Source: UBA10649 sp963793105
Lineage (GTDB): Bacteria; Actinomycetota; Actinomycetes; S36-B12
Direction: 5' to 3'
Assembly: GCA_963793105.1 (NCBI GenBank)
Contig: CAWBZB010000008.1
Span: 62,001 to 126,000, forward strand
Length of the DNA: 64,000 nucleotides
The notes under the pieces are model-generated. The model worked only from the letters and a program-made list of their open reading frames with translations. It was not told where the DNA came from and did not search any database. A program made the position numbers and the translations under genes. This document shows positions 8,535-16,674 of the stretch, one piece after another (position 1 is the stretch's first letter; each line of letters opens with the position of its first letter).

Positions 8535-9523
8535 CCACACCCGTCATCGACGTCCACACGCACGTCGTCCCGCCCGGCTGGCCTGATCTCGGGTCGCCCG
8601 ATGATCCCTGGCTTCGGATGGATTCCGAGGCGGGAGCCACGATCATGCTGGGCGATCGGGAGTTCCGGCGCATCACGGACGCCTGCTGGAATGCCGATAC
8701 CAGGCTCGCCGACATGGACGCGGACGGCGTGGACATCCAGGTAGTGCTGCCCACCCCGGTGTTCTTCGGGTATGACCGCACTCCAGCCGATGGTGCGCGC
8801 GTCGCCGCGATCTTCAACGACCTCACGCTTGAGGTGTGCGCGCAGGCGCCCGAGCGGCTGCTGCCCTTCTGCCAGGTTCCCCTGCAGGATCTCGATGCCG
8901 CCAGCGCCGAGCTCGATCGCTGCATCGCGAACGGCCACCGGGGCGTGGAAATTGGGAACCACGTCGGTGACCGTGACCTTGACGACGAGGCGGTCATCGA
9001 CTTCCTGCAGCACTGCGCGACCTCCGGGGTGCCCGTGTTCGTGCATCCGTGGGACATGGAGCCCTCACCCCGGCGAGTTGACTGGATGCTGCAGTGGCTG
9101 GTCGGCATGCCTGCCGAATCCCACCTCAGCCTGCTGCGACTGGCGCTCAGCGGAGCATTCGATCGGCTACCGGAGGGCCTCCGGATCGGCTTCGCACACG
9201 GAGGCGGCTCGTTCGCATTCTGGGCTGGTCGGGCCGACAACGCCTGGCGGCAACGTCGGGATCTCGTCGGAGCGGACAGTGCCCTACCGCCGAGCGCCTA
9301 CGCTTCACGTGTTTACGTCGACTCGGTGGTTTTCGACCCGTCAGCGCTGCGACTCCTCCTCGAAGTCATCGGAGCCGAACGCGTCGTGCTCGGCAGCGAC
9401 TATCCGTACCCGCTCGGTGAGCGGCCCTCGGGGGCCGTCGTCCGCGATGCCGACGTCACGAACGACGTCCGCGCAGCCGTCCTGGGCTGGAATGCCCTGC
9501 GCTTCCTCGGCCAACCAGCGTAG
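8531..9523 (+). CDS. nbaD: 2-Amino-3-carboxymuconate-6-semialdehyde decarboxylase
   Basis: Zinc amidohydrolase-superfamily decarboxylase (ACMSD) that converts ACMS to 2-aminomuconate semialdehyde and so diverts flux from quinolinate. The 330 residues carry the expected metal and catalytic positions: His9 and His11 in DVHTHVVP, His172 in VFVHPWDM, His223 in FAHGGGSF and Asp290 in VLGSDYPYPLGE. It is the last gene of the operon; the next gene is convergent. The dehydrogenase needed for the following step, 2-aminomuconate-semialdehyde dehydrogenase, is not adjacent. Confidence 0.95.
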   Translation: MTTPVIDVHTHVVPPGWPDLGSPDDPWLRMDSEAGATIMLGDREFRRITDACWNADTRLADMDADGVDIQVVLPTPVFFGYDRTPADGARVAAIFNDLTLEVCAQAPERLLPFCQVPLQDLDAASAELDRCIANGHRGVEIGNHVGDRDLDDEAVIDFLQHCATSGVPVFVHPWDMEPSPRRVDWMLQWLVGMPAESHLSLLRLALSGAFDRLPEGLRIGFAHGGGSFAFWAGRADNAWRQRRDLVGADSALPPSAYASRVYVDSVVFDPSALRLLLEVIGAERVVLGSDYPYPLGERPSGAVVRDADVTNDVRAAVLGWNALRFLGQPA

Positions 9524-9591
9524 CCACACGTGACGCCGAGCCCTGTGAAGTCAGTCAGCGTCGTCGAACCAATCCGCACGAAAGGAGCGTC

Positions 9592-10905
9592 CTAGTAGGC
9601 CCGGGCATACTCCGCGCAGTTCTGCTCGGGCGACCGATCGGCGGCAAGCGAGATCTCCGTTCGCTTGACCGAGAGGTACGACTCGAGCATCGTCGGCGGC
9701 ATCCATCCTCGCGCCACGTCGTCCGCAAGGAGCGCATCCAGCGCCTCCTCAAGCGTCGCTGGGAGGGGGACGATCCCCAGCTTCGTCCGCTCATCGGGGG
9801 TGAGTTCCGCCGGGTCACGATCGCAACTTGCCGGCAAGGGCAACCTCCGACGGATCCCCTCAAGACCGGCTCGCACCAGGGCGCCGATCACCAGATAGGG
9901 GCTCGCAGTCGGGTCCGGAGGCCGGAACTCCAGGTTGTACGTTCGGGCCCGGCGATCCGGGTCTGGATCCGTAGAGGGGCAGATGCGGATTGCTGCTTCG
10001 CGGTTCTGGATCCCGAAACTTGCGAATCCGCAACTCCAGTGGTGGGGGCCAAGCCTCAGGTAGGACACCGGGCTCGGTGCCACGAAGGCGGTCAGAGCCC
10101 GCATGTGATGGACCACACCCGCAATGAAGTGCGCGGCCACGTCGCTCGCACCTCCAAAGCCCTGGGGATCGAAGGTGGCGTTGGCGCCGTGCCGGTCCAC
10201 GAGACTGAAGTGCAGGTGCGCGCCGTTGCCGACGCCCTCGGGGGTGGGCTTGGGACTGAAGCTGACCCGTAGGCCGCGACGCCGAGCGACCTCGCGGATG
10301 ACCTCACGCGTGACGATGGCGCGATCGCCGGACGCCGGGCCAAGGGCCGGAGCCGTCGTCACCTCGAATTGTTGGAGCCCGTACTCCGGCTCGATCGTCT
10401 CCGGCTCGACGCCGGCCTGACCGAGAGCCCGGGACAGGTCAGAAGCGAACGACGCAACCCCGCGGATGGCGGCCACCGAGAAGGGTGCCGCGAACTCCTG
10501 ATCACCGGACAGCACCGTGAACTCGTGCTCGAACGCAGCGAGGAGGTCGAGGCCGGTCTCCGCCTTCAAGTCGTCGAGCGACCGGCGCATGAAGGCACGG
10601 GTGCAGCAGTCCCAGTCGGTGCCGTCGGCTAGTCGGGAGTCGCACAGATACATGTGGAACGGGGGCGCGTCATCCCAGATGTCAATGCGCGTGACGGTGT
10701 CGGCCACGGGAATCTGCCGCACCTCCTCCATCGGCCCCCATGGGTTGGGTGCGATTTCTGTGAAAGGCGTGAGCGCCTGTCCCGCCACGGCCCACCCGAG
10801 CCCATTGGTCATGTGCGAGGCGATGGACTCAGCCGGCACGCCGCGGCAGCGAGTGACGCCCACGTAGTCGCTCCATGCCAGCAGCGCGATCTCTCCGTCG
10901 AACAT
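9592..10905 (-). CDS. Glutamine synthetase family ligase (FluG C-terminal / GlnA-like type)
   Basis: ATP-dependent ligase of the class I glutamine synthetase fold, 437 residues, probably gamma-glutamylating an amine rather than ammonia. The metal-binding set is intact: FEHEF (ExE loop), EYGLQQFE (two glutamates seven apart), GNGAHLHFS (two histidines) and LEFRPPDPTASPYL near the C-terminus. The N-terminal beta-grasp part is short. The start at 10905 has GGGAGGG just ahead; a longer open frame to 11082 would overlap the divergent promoter and is rejected. It faces away from an RpiR regulator and an amidohydrolase resembling the other half of fungal FluG. The true substrate is unknown. Confidence 0.8.
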   Translation of the reverse strand: MFDGEIALLAWSDYVGVTRCRGVPAESIASHMTNGLGWAVAGQALTPFTEIAPNPWGPMEEVRQIPVADTVTRIDIWDDAPPFHMYLCDSRLADGTDWDCCTRAFMRRSLDDLKAETGLDLLAAFEHEFTVLSGDQEFAAPFSVAAIRGVASFASDLSRALGQAGVEPETIEPEYGLQQFEVTTAPALGPASGDRAIVTREVIREVARRRGLRVSFSPKPTPEGVGNGAHLHFSLVDRHGANATFDPQGFGGASDVAAHFIAGVVHHMRALTAFVAPSPVSYLRLGPHHWSCGFASFGIQNREAAIRICPSTDPDPDRRARTYNLEFRPPDPTASPYLVIGALVRAGLEGIRRRLPLPASCDRDPAELTPDERTKLGIVPLPATLEEALDALLADDVARGWMPPTMLESYLSVKRTEISLAADRSPEQNCAEYARAY

Positions 10906-10952
10906 CGACCCTCCCGACTGCGCGGCACCCACTGTGGGCTGACTCGACCTCG

Positions 10953-10982
10953 ATCTAATCTGTGTTTCTCTTCCGGTGTCAA
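10953..10982 (-). promoter_or_regulatory. Promoter of the GS-like gene
   Basis: Read on the minus strand: a perfect -35 box TTGACA (10982-10977), an 18-base spacer and TTAGAT (10958-10953), about 50 bases before the start codon at 10905. A small perfect inverted repeat CCCAC-T-GTGGG (10928-10938) falls just downstream of the expected transcription start and could be a repressor site for the divergently encoded RpiR-type protein. Confidence 0.5.
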
Positions 10983-11007
10983 CAACGTGATATGTAGCAT
11001 TCATTTC

Positions 11008-11880
11008 ATGTCGTCCGTCGTTGCCGACCGCGTCCGGGCTGCGCTGCCGAGCCTGCCCCGTGCCGAGCGGCGGGTTGCCCACGAGATCCTCGCCTCCTAT
11101 CCCGTGTCGGGACTGGAGACAGTCGCCCGACTGGCTGAGCGGTCCAATGTGAGCGGCCCCACGGTGATCCGGTTGATCGCCCGTCTGGGTTACGAAGGCT
11201 TCCCCGACTTCCAGTCGGCCCTGCGCGCTGAGATCGAGGACCGCAACGCCTCACCGCTGCTGCAGTATGAGCGGCGCCAGCCTGCCGACGACGGGGACCA
11301 TGTTCTCCTACGCACGGCGACTCTGCTTGCAGCCACCGTGGAGGGCTCATTGTCGGAGGCCGATCCCGAGTCTTTCGCCACGTCGGTCGCTCTCATGTGC
11401 GATTCCAAGCGACGGCTGGCAACGGCTGGCGGCCGCTTCAGCGGCCTGACGGCCCGGTACCTGGAACAACACCTGGCGATCCTCCGTCGCGGCTGCCGCC
11501 ACCTCGAGCCCCCCGACTGGGTGCCCTACCTGCAGGAGGTGCGGCGCGGTGACGTGCTCGTCCTGTTCGATATGCGCCGCTACCAGCGCAGCACCGTGCT
11601 CCTCGGACAGGAGGCAGCGCGACGCGGCGCGACCCTCATCGTGGTGACCGACCCCTGGATGAGCCCCCTTGCCGTTGACGCTGATGTGATTCTGCCCGTG
11701 GCGGTCCAGGCATCAAGCCCCTTCGACTCCCAGGTACCGGCACTCGCCATGGTCGAGGCCCTCATCGCGGGCGTGGTCGAGAGCCTCGGTGACCGAGTCA
11801 CGTCGCGCATCGCCGACTACGACGATCTGTGGAACGCGCGGAACTTCGTCTACCCGGAGTTCGGGAAGGTCGACGAGTGA
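11008..11880 (+). CDS. MurR/RpiR family transcriptional regulator
   Basis: A 290-residue regulator. An N-terminal helix-turn-helix domain (about residues 1-75; SNVSGPTVIRLIARLGYEGF is the recognition region) is followed by a SIS sugar-isomerase-like effector domain (about residues 110-260, with VLVLFDMRRYQRSTV and GATLIVVTDPWMSPLA). SIS-domain regulators sense phosphosugars or other small metabolites; the ligand here is unknown. No ribosome site is visible before the ATG at 11008, so the transcript may be leaderless. Its stop overlaps the next gene as GTGA, and it is divergent from the GS-like gene, which it probably controls. Confidence 0.88.
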   Translation: MSSVVADRVRAALPSLPRAERRVAHEILASYPVSGLETVARLAERSNVSGPTVIRLIARLGYEGFPDFQSALRAEIEDRNASPLLQYERRQPADDGDHVLLRTATLLAATVEGSLSEADPESFATSVALMCDSKRRLATAGGRFSGLTARYLEQHLAILRRGCRHLEPPDWVPYLQEVRRGDVLVLFDMRRYQRSTVLLGQEAARRGATLIVVTDPWMSPLAVDADVILPVAVQASSPFDSQVPALAMVEALIAGVVESLGDRVTSRIADYDDLWNARNFVYPEFGKVDE

Positions 11881-13016
11881 GCGGCGTCAGCGAGCACCTC
11901 GACAACGTCCGCCTGGTCGACCATCACTGCCATGGACTGGTTCTGGACGAGCTGCCGCGCAGCGATTTCGAGCAACTGGTCACTGAGTCCGATTGGCCCG
12001 CCCCCGGGGCCACCACCTGGTTCGACTCCCCGCTCGGAGCATTCATCAGGGCGGAGTGCGCGCCCGTCCTCGACCTTCCTTCGCACTGCAGCGCGGAGGA
12101 CTATCTCGAGCAGCGCACGCGCCTGGGAGCAGCGGACGTGGCGGACCGTCTGCTCAGGCGCGCCGGCATCGCGGAGTTCGTGGTCGACACCGGGTACCAC
12201 AGCGACACCATTACGTCCCCGCAGCAACTGGCCGCGACTGCCGGCGGAACGGCCTACCAGATCGCGCGCTTGGAGTCCCTCGCCGAGGCGGTGGCCCCCG
12301 GCGCCTCCGCCGAGGGATTCGTGCGCGATGTGCGTGATGCCGTTGAGGCAGCTGCTCACGTATCCGTTGGCTTCAAGTCGATCATCGCCTACCGCTTCGG
12401 CCTCGACTTCGATCCGTCCCCGCCGACGCCTGCCGACGTGCTTCGCGCTGCCGGTGAGTGGCTCGCCTCCGGTGCGGCCACCGGTTCATGGCGCCTGGAC
12501 CACCCCGTCCTGCTCCGGCACCTTCTCTGGGAGGCAGTTCCTCTCCGGTTGCCGATCCAGATGCACGTCGGCTTCGGTGACAGCGACATCACCCTGCATC
12601 GCAGTGATCCTTCGCTGATGACCGGCTTCCTTCGGGCGACCGTCGGGTCAGGAGCGAAAGTCATGCTGCTGCACTGCTACCCATTCATCCGGGAGGCAGG
12701 AATCCTCGCCCACGTCTTCCCCCATGTCTACCTCGATACCAGTCTGGGCGTGGCCCACGGTGGGGCGTCAGCGGGCCGCCTGGTGCGCGAGTCACTCGAA
12801 CTGGCGCCGTTCGGCAAGGTCTTGTTCGCGTCCGACGCCTACGGTCTGCCCGAGGTCTACCTCGCGGGTTCGCTCCTGTGGAGGCGCGCCACAGCGGAGG
12901 TGCTTGACGAATGGGTGGCCAAGGACGCGATGAGCACTCTTGACGCCCGTCGCTACGCCGAGTGGTTCGGGGCCGGCAATGCCCGCCGTGCCTACCAGCT
13001 ACCGGAGCCCCGGTGA
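11877..13016 (+). CDS. Amidohydrolase family protein related to the FluG N-terminal domain
   Basis: A 379-residue metal-dependent hydrolase of the amidohydrolase_2 group. Metal-ligand motifs: LVDHHCHG near residue 17, GFKSIIAYRFGLDF around residue 163 (a lysine plus aromatic motif typical of FluG-like hydrolases), IQMHVGFGD, MLLHCYPF and LFASDAYGLPE. In fungal FluG this domain is fused to a GS-like domain; here the GS-like gene is separate and divergent. A role hydrolysing a gamma-glutamyl or N-acyl product is an inference. GTG start, overlapping the regulator stop; its own stop overlaps the following gene in the same way. Confidence 0.82.
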   Translation: MSGVSEHLDNVRLVDHHCHGLVLDELPRSDFEQLVTESDWPAPGATTWFDSPLGAFIRAECAPVLDLPSHCSAEDYLEQRTRLGAADVADRLLRRAGIAEFVVDTGYHSDTITSPQQLAATAGGTAYQIARLESLAEAVAPGASAEGFVRDVRDAVEAAAHVSVGFKSIIAYRFGLDFDPSPPTPADVLRAAGEWLASGAATGSWRLDHPVLLRHLLWEAVPLRLPIQMHVGFGDSDITLHRSDPSLMTGFLRATVGSGAKVMLLHCYPFIREAGILAHVFPHVYLDTSLGVAHGGASAGRLVRESLELAPFGKVLFASDAYGLPEVYLAGSLLWRRATAEVLDEWVAKDAMSTLDARRYAEWFGAGNARRAYQLPEPR

Positions 13017-14192
13017 AATCGCCGAACGTGCCTGATCTCGGCGAACTGCTGCAGTTGCTCGAGCGCCAGCTGCCTGCCGCAGTGGCACTTCGGCACGAAC
13101 TTCATGCCCACCCGCAGATCGGCGGCACGGAGTACGAGACGGCCGCCCTCGTCGCCGAGGCGATGGACGCAGCCGACGCGCCAATGATCGCGGAGGGCCG
13201 GGTCATCCGCATCGGCGCGGCAGACGGTCCGGCGATTGCGATCCGCGTGGAACTCGACGCGCTACCGGGAGTCGAGACGAGCGCAGTCCCCTGGGCCTCC
13301 CGCAACGGCGCGGTCCACATGTGCGGTCACGACGTGCACATGGCTGCCCTGACCGCGGTCGTCGCGACACTGCGCGAGGCTGGCCCTCCAGTGCCTCTCG
13401 TCGCGGTCCTCCAGCCTCGAGAGGAGCTCTCCCCGGGCGGCGCCGTGGACATGCTGGCGTCGGCAGTTCTCACCCATCATGACCTCCGTGCGGTCCTCGC
13501 CGTCCACGTCCAACCGCGACTGCCCGCGGGCTCCTTCTCGGCCAGTCCAGGCACCGTCAACGCCTCCAGCGACGAGTTCACGATCACTGTGACCGGCAAG
13601 CCGGGGCACGGCGCCTACCCGCATGTGGCGCGGGACGCGATCGCTGCCGCTGCGCAGGTGATCACGGCCCTTCAGTACCTCGTTGCGCGCAATACCGATC
13701 CGATGCAGCCAACCGTCATCACGGTCGGATCGATTCACGGGGGCCAGGCCCCCAACGTGATCCCTGAGACCGTCACCATGTCGGGTACGTTGCGAGTCTT
13801 CGACCGCTGATGAGCGCACTCGCCTGCAGACCGAGATAGGGCGCATCGCCGAGCTCACTGCCGCCGTGCACGGGTGCTCGACCGAGGTGACCATCAGCTA
13901 CGGGGAACCGCCGCTCGTCAACGATGCCGAACTCAGCGCGGCAGCGACGGACTGGCTGACGAGGACCGGACTCATCGAGGCTGAGCCCCTGCGCTCATGC
14001 GGTGCCGACGACTTCGCATGCTTCGCGGAGCGCTACCCATCGCTCATGATCTTCCACGGCGTCGGCACGGGCGCAGACGACGAGCCCGGGCTGCACCACC
14101 CAGATTTCGCGCCAGACGACGAACATGTGCGAGGCGTCGCCACCACCATGCTCGCCTCGTACGTCGCGTTCTGCGAACTCCTGCTGAACTGA
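13013..14192 (+). pseudogene. M20 family amidohydrolase (aminoacylase/hippurate hydrolase type), interrupted by a frameshift
   Basis: Zinc aminoacylase-like enzyme. The first part runs from a GTG at 13013 to a stop at 13808-13810; the second continues in another frame from about 13809 to 14192. Motifs in the first part: LRHELHAHPQ, VELDALPG, MCGHDVHMAAL (canonical CGHDxH) and QPREELSPGGA. The second part holds GADDFACFAERYPSLM and the final LHHPDFAPDDEHV histidine region. Joining them by skipping one base near 13806-13808 (RVFDR-DERTRLQ) gives one protein of about 392 residues, the normal family length. All catalytic positions are preserved, so this is either a very recent mutation or a base-call error. 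Probable substrates are N-acyl or gamma-linked amino acids. Confidence 0.82.
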
Positions 14193-14212
14193 GCGCGAGG
14201 GAGCGACAGTCG

Positions 14213-15052
14213 TCAGCCGAGCTTCTGCGTCGACCCCGCATCAATGGGGAGCTTGATGCTAGTGATGTAGCGGGACTCGTCCGATGCTAGATAGACAACC
14301 GCGTTGCTGACGTCCTCTGACTCCAATGCGGCGACTGGAAGCATGTGGAACGGGTAGAGCTCGCCATCCATGTCCTCCTTGGTCGGGCTTTCAAGGTCCG
14401 GGCGGAACACCTTGTAGACCGGCTCGTTGAGGATCATCCCGGTGTACACCGTGCTGGGGTGGATGGTGTTCACCCGGATGCCGTGCGGTGCAAGCTCAGC
14501 CGCGAGGGCCCGCATCATGCCTACGATGCCCGCCTTGCTCGTGGCGTATGCGACCGCGTTGGACTGTCCACGCGTGGCGATCTGCGAAGCCGTCATCATG
14601 ATCGATCCGCCCTTGCCACGATCGATCATGCTGGGCAACACCGATTGCACCGTGTGCCACGTCCCATGCATGTTGATGTCGATCACTGTGTGCCAGTCGG
14701 ACCAACTCAGGTCGCGAGCCTCCCCCCAGGTGAACACGCCAGCGTTTGCTACGACGACATCAATGAAGCCGAAAGCGTCAAGTCCCTGCTGCACGACGGC
14801 GTCGATGGCCACGCGATCGCGCACGTCAGCCTCCGCGACGATGACCTCACCGCCGAGCTCTCTGACAAGACGTGCGGTCTCCTCCAGGTCTGCGTGCGTG
14901 GCGATCGGGTACTCGACGTCCGGCAATGTGCCGGACGCGACATCGGTCGCAACGATCTTGGCTCCTTCGCGAGCCAACGCGAGCGCATGCGACCGGCCCT
15001 GCCCTCGACCCGCCCCCGTGACGAACGCGACCTTGCCCTCTACACGGCCCAT
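14213..15052 (-). CDS. Mycofactocin-coupled SDR oxidoreductase
   Basis: Short-chain dehydrogenase, 279 residues. The nucleotide-binding TGAGRGQGRSHALALA, with the extra GQGRSHA stretch, and the ending LPIDAGSTQK are hallmarks of the mycofactocin-dependent (carveol-dehydrogenase-like) SDR group, in which NAD is held tightly and re-oxidised by mycofactocin. The catalytic YATSK is present, with an upstream ASQIATRGQ segment. It lies 3.8 kb from the mycofactocin biosynthesis genes and probably uses that cofactor. Oxidation of an alcohol or amine-derived substrate in this cluster is inferred. Start ATG at 15052 with an AAGGAGAA-type ribosome site. Confidence 0.85.
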   Translation of the reverse strand: MGRVEGKVAFVTGAGRGQGRSHALALAREGAKIVATDVASGTLPDVEYPIATHADLEETARLVRELGGEVIVAEADVRDRVAIDAVVQQGLDAFGFIDVVVANAGVFTWGEARDLSWSDWHTVIDINMHGTWHTVQSVLPSMIDRGKGGSIMMTASQIATRGQSNAVAYATSKAGIVGMMRALAAELAPHGIRVNTIHPSTVYTGMILNEPVYKVFRPDLESPTKEDMDGELYPFHMLPVAALESEDVSNAVVYLASDESRYITSIKLPIDAGSTQKLG

Positions 15053-15109
15053 GTGGGTTCTCCTTCGGATGCAGCGTTGATGGATGGGAATCTGCTGAGC
15101 GGGCGTTGC

Positions 15110-16432
15110 CTACCCGGCGGCGGCACGGAAGGCAGCCGCGGCAACCTCGAGAGTGCGATCGATGTCGTCGTCCGTGGTTGCGGCGCTCAGCCGACGATCG
15201 CCGTTGCGGAATGCGGGCTCGAGGATCCCGCCATCGAGCATGACCGCGTGGTAGCGCCCGAAGGCTTCGGCGTCAGTCTCGAGAGCCTCGCGGAAGTTGG
15301 TCGGCGCATCGGAGCGGAAGTAGACCGCCCACTCAGAGCCGAGGCCCACCACGGAAACCGGTGCCCCCGCATCGTCGGCGGCGGCCTGGAGTCCGTCGCG
15401 CAAGCGTTGCCCGAGTGCGTATATGCGAGGGTGGACCTCTCCCTCCTCCATGATTTCGAGGGTCGTGCGGGCCGCGGCCATCGCGTACGGCGCGGCGTTG
15501 TACGTGCCATCGATCGTCGCGTGATTGCCGGTGTAGGCCCCGAGATGTCCCATCAGTGCATCGGAGCCGGCGAGGCCGGCCACGGCGTAGCCGTTCGCGA
15601 CGGCCTTTCCGAAGGCGGTCAGGTCCGGAGTGACGCCGCAGATGGACTGGTACCCACCAATGGCCGAGCGGAAGCCGGTCTTGACCTCGTCGAAGACCAG
15701 GACGCTGCCGTTGTTGGTGCATGTGTCGCGCAAGAACTCCAGGAACCCCTCCTGGGGTGGGACGCAACCGAAACTGTGGATGAACGGCTCGCAGAAGACG
15801 GCAGCGAGCTCAGAGCCGTACTCCTCGAAGGCCGACCGAACGCCCTCGACGTCGTTCCACTCGACGACGACCACATCGCCGAGTGAGCCGGGGTGAAGTC
15901 CTCCACCGTTGGGCGTGTGCAGGGGTGAGTGCGGATGTGAGTCCATTCGCGCGCTGCCGACCGCGACGACGTCACTCCAGCCGTGATAGCTGCCATGGAA
16001 CTTCAGGATCTTGTGACGCCCGGTCGCCGCACGCGCCACTTGGGCCGCGTGCATCGTCGCGTCCGTGCCCGATGTGCAGAATGCCACCTTGTCAGCACAC
16101 GGCATGACCCGACAGATGATCTCCGCAACCTCGACCTCGTTCAATTGCGGGCCGACACCGGTCAGGTCACAGGTCGCGATGGCGCGCGTGACCGCCTCGT
16201 TCACCCGCTCGTCGCAGTGCCCGAGGATGATCGGGCCCCAGGCAAGCAGGTAGTCCACGTAGCGCCTGCCTTCAGCGTCCCACACGTGCGCGCCCGCGCC
16301 TCGGACGATCACCTGGTCCCAGCCGACGCGATGCCCGGATGATGCGCCGCGCGGGATGACCGCCCTGGCCCGCTCCCAGTAGGCCGCCTGATCGAATCGC
16401 ACGTCCGTTCCGGCGGTGACGATCCGGGTCAT
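15110..16432 (-). CDS. Class III PLP aminotransferase related to glutamate-1-semialdehyde aminomutase
   Basis: A 440-residue fold-type I PLP enzyme. Motifs: GHRVGWDQVIVRG near the start, FCTSGTDATMHAAQVARA (PLP phosphate binding), KFHGSYHGW, VFDEVKTGFR (cofactor Asp) and the PLP lysine in TAFGKAVANG. It differs from true HemL around the lysine and sits in a catabolic context, so it is more likely a transaminase for an amino-aldehyde or amino acid than a heme-pathway enzyme. The start at 16432 is preceded by AGAGGAA with seven-base spacing; a longer frame to 16486 lacks such a site. It is on the same strand as, and upstream of, the mycofactocin-type SDR, with which it probably forms an operon. 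Confidence 0.85.
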   Translation of the reverse strand: MTRIVTAGTDVRFDQAAYWERARAVIPRGASSGHRVGWDQVIVRGAGAHVWDAEGRRYVDYLLAWGPIILGHCDERVNEAVTRAIATCDLTGVGPQLNEVEVAEIICRVMPCADKVAFCTSGTDATMHAAQVARAATGRHKILKFHGSYHGWSDVVAVGSARMDSHPHSPLHTPNGGGLHPGSLGDVVVVEWNDVEGVRSAFEEYGSELAAVFCEPFIHSFGCVPPQEGFLEFLRDTCTNNGSVLVFDEVKTGFRSAIGGYQSICGVTPDLTAFGKAVANGYAVAGLAGSDALMGHLGAYTGNHATIDGTYNAAPYAMAAARTTLEIMEEGEVHPRIYALGQRLRDGLQAAADDAGAPVSVVGLGSEWAVYFRSDAPTNFREALETDAEAFGRYHAVMLDGGILEPAFRNGDRRLSAATTDDDIDRTLEVAAAAFRAAAG

Positions 16433-16462
16433 CACGGATTCCTCTCGGTAGCCCTCGTTCGA

Positions 16463-16493
16463 ACCGTACCGAACATTACAGACCACCTGTCAA
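16463..16493 (-). promoter_or_regulatory. Promoter of the aminotransferase-SDR pair, with embedded palindrome
   Basis: On the minus strand a perfect TTGACA (16493-16488) is followed after 19 bases by TACGGT (16468-16463). The perfect palindrome GTTCGAAC (16457-16464) touches the -10 box, and with CGAAC at 16470-16474 forms a small inverted repeat that could be a repressor site. The spacer is longer than ideal. Confidence 0.4.
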
Positions 16494-16500
16494 GGACTCT

Positions 16501-16674
16501 TCATGTAACAGAAAAATTGTCCACCGTCAGCGACGCGAACCTGTGCGGAACGTGAACGGAGCGGACGAGCAGGCCTTGCATCGGTCGGCCCGCCAGCGTG
16601 AGGCGCACGATCCACTCGTCACCGCGCCTGAGGTCACGACCCCGCACCCTCCGCACCTGTCGGGCGTCTCCGAA
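16501..16674 (-). other. Intergenic segment with an open frame following the mftF stop
   Basis: Immediately after the mftF TGA the same frame stays open for 57 codons to a TGA at 16503-16501. It reads protein-like at the end (GDEWIVRLTLAGRPMQGLLV, then VHVPHRFASLTVDNFSVT) with GC-rich third positions. A GTG at about codon 7 could start a 51-residue peptide. No ribosome site or family match is recognised. It could be chance in GC-rich DNA, a remnant or a small gene. Confidence 0.25.

Noticed and set aside
14345..15886. A 513-codon plus-strand open frame across the SDR and aminotransferase genes
   Set aside because: It spans two clear genes of the other strand and their intergenic region, with no recognisable motif.
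15110..16432. Glutamate-1-semialdehyde aminomutase (HemL)
   Set aside because: The sequence around the PLP lysine and the catabolic neighbourhood do not fit heme biosynthesis.
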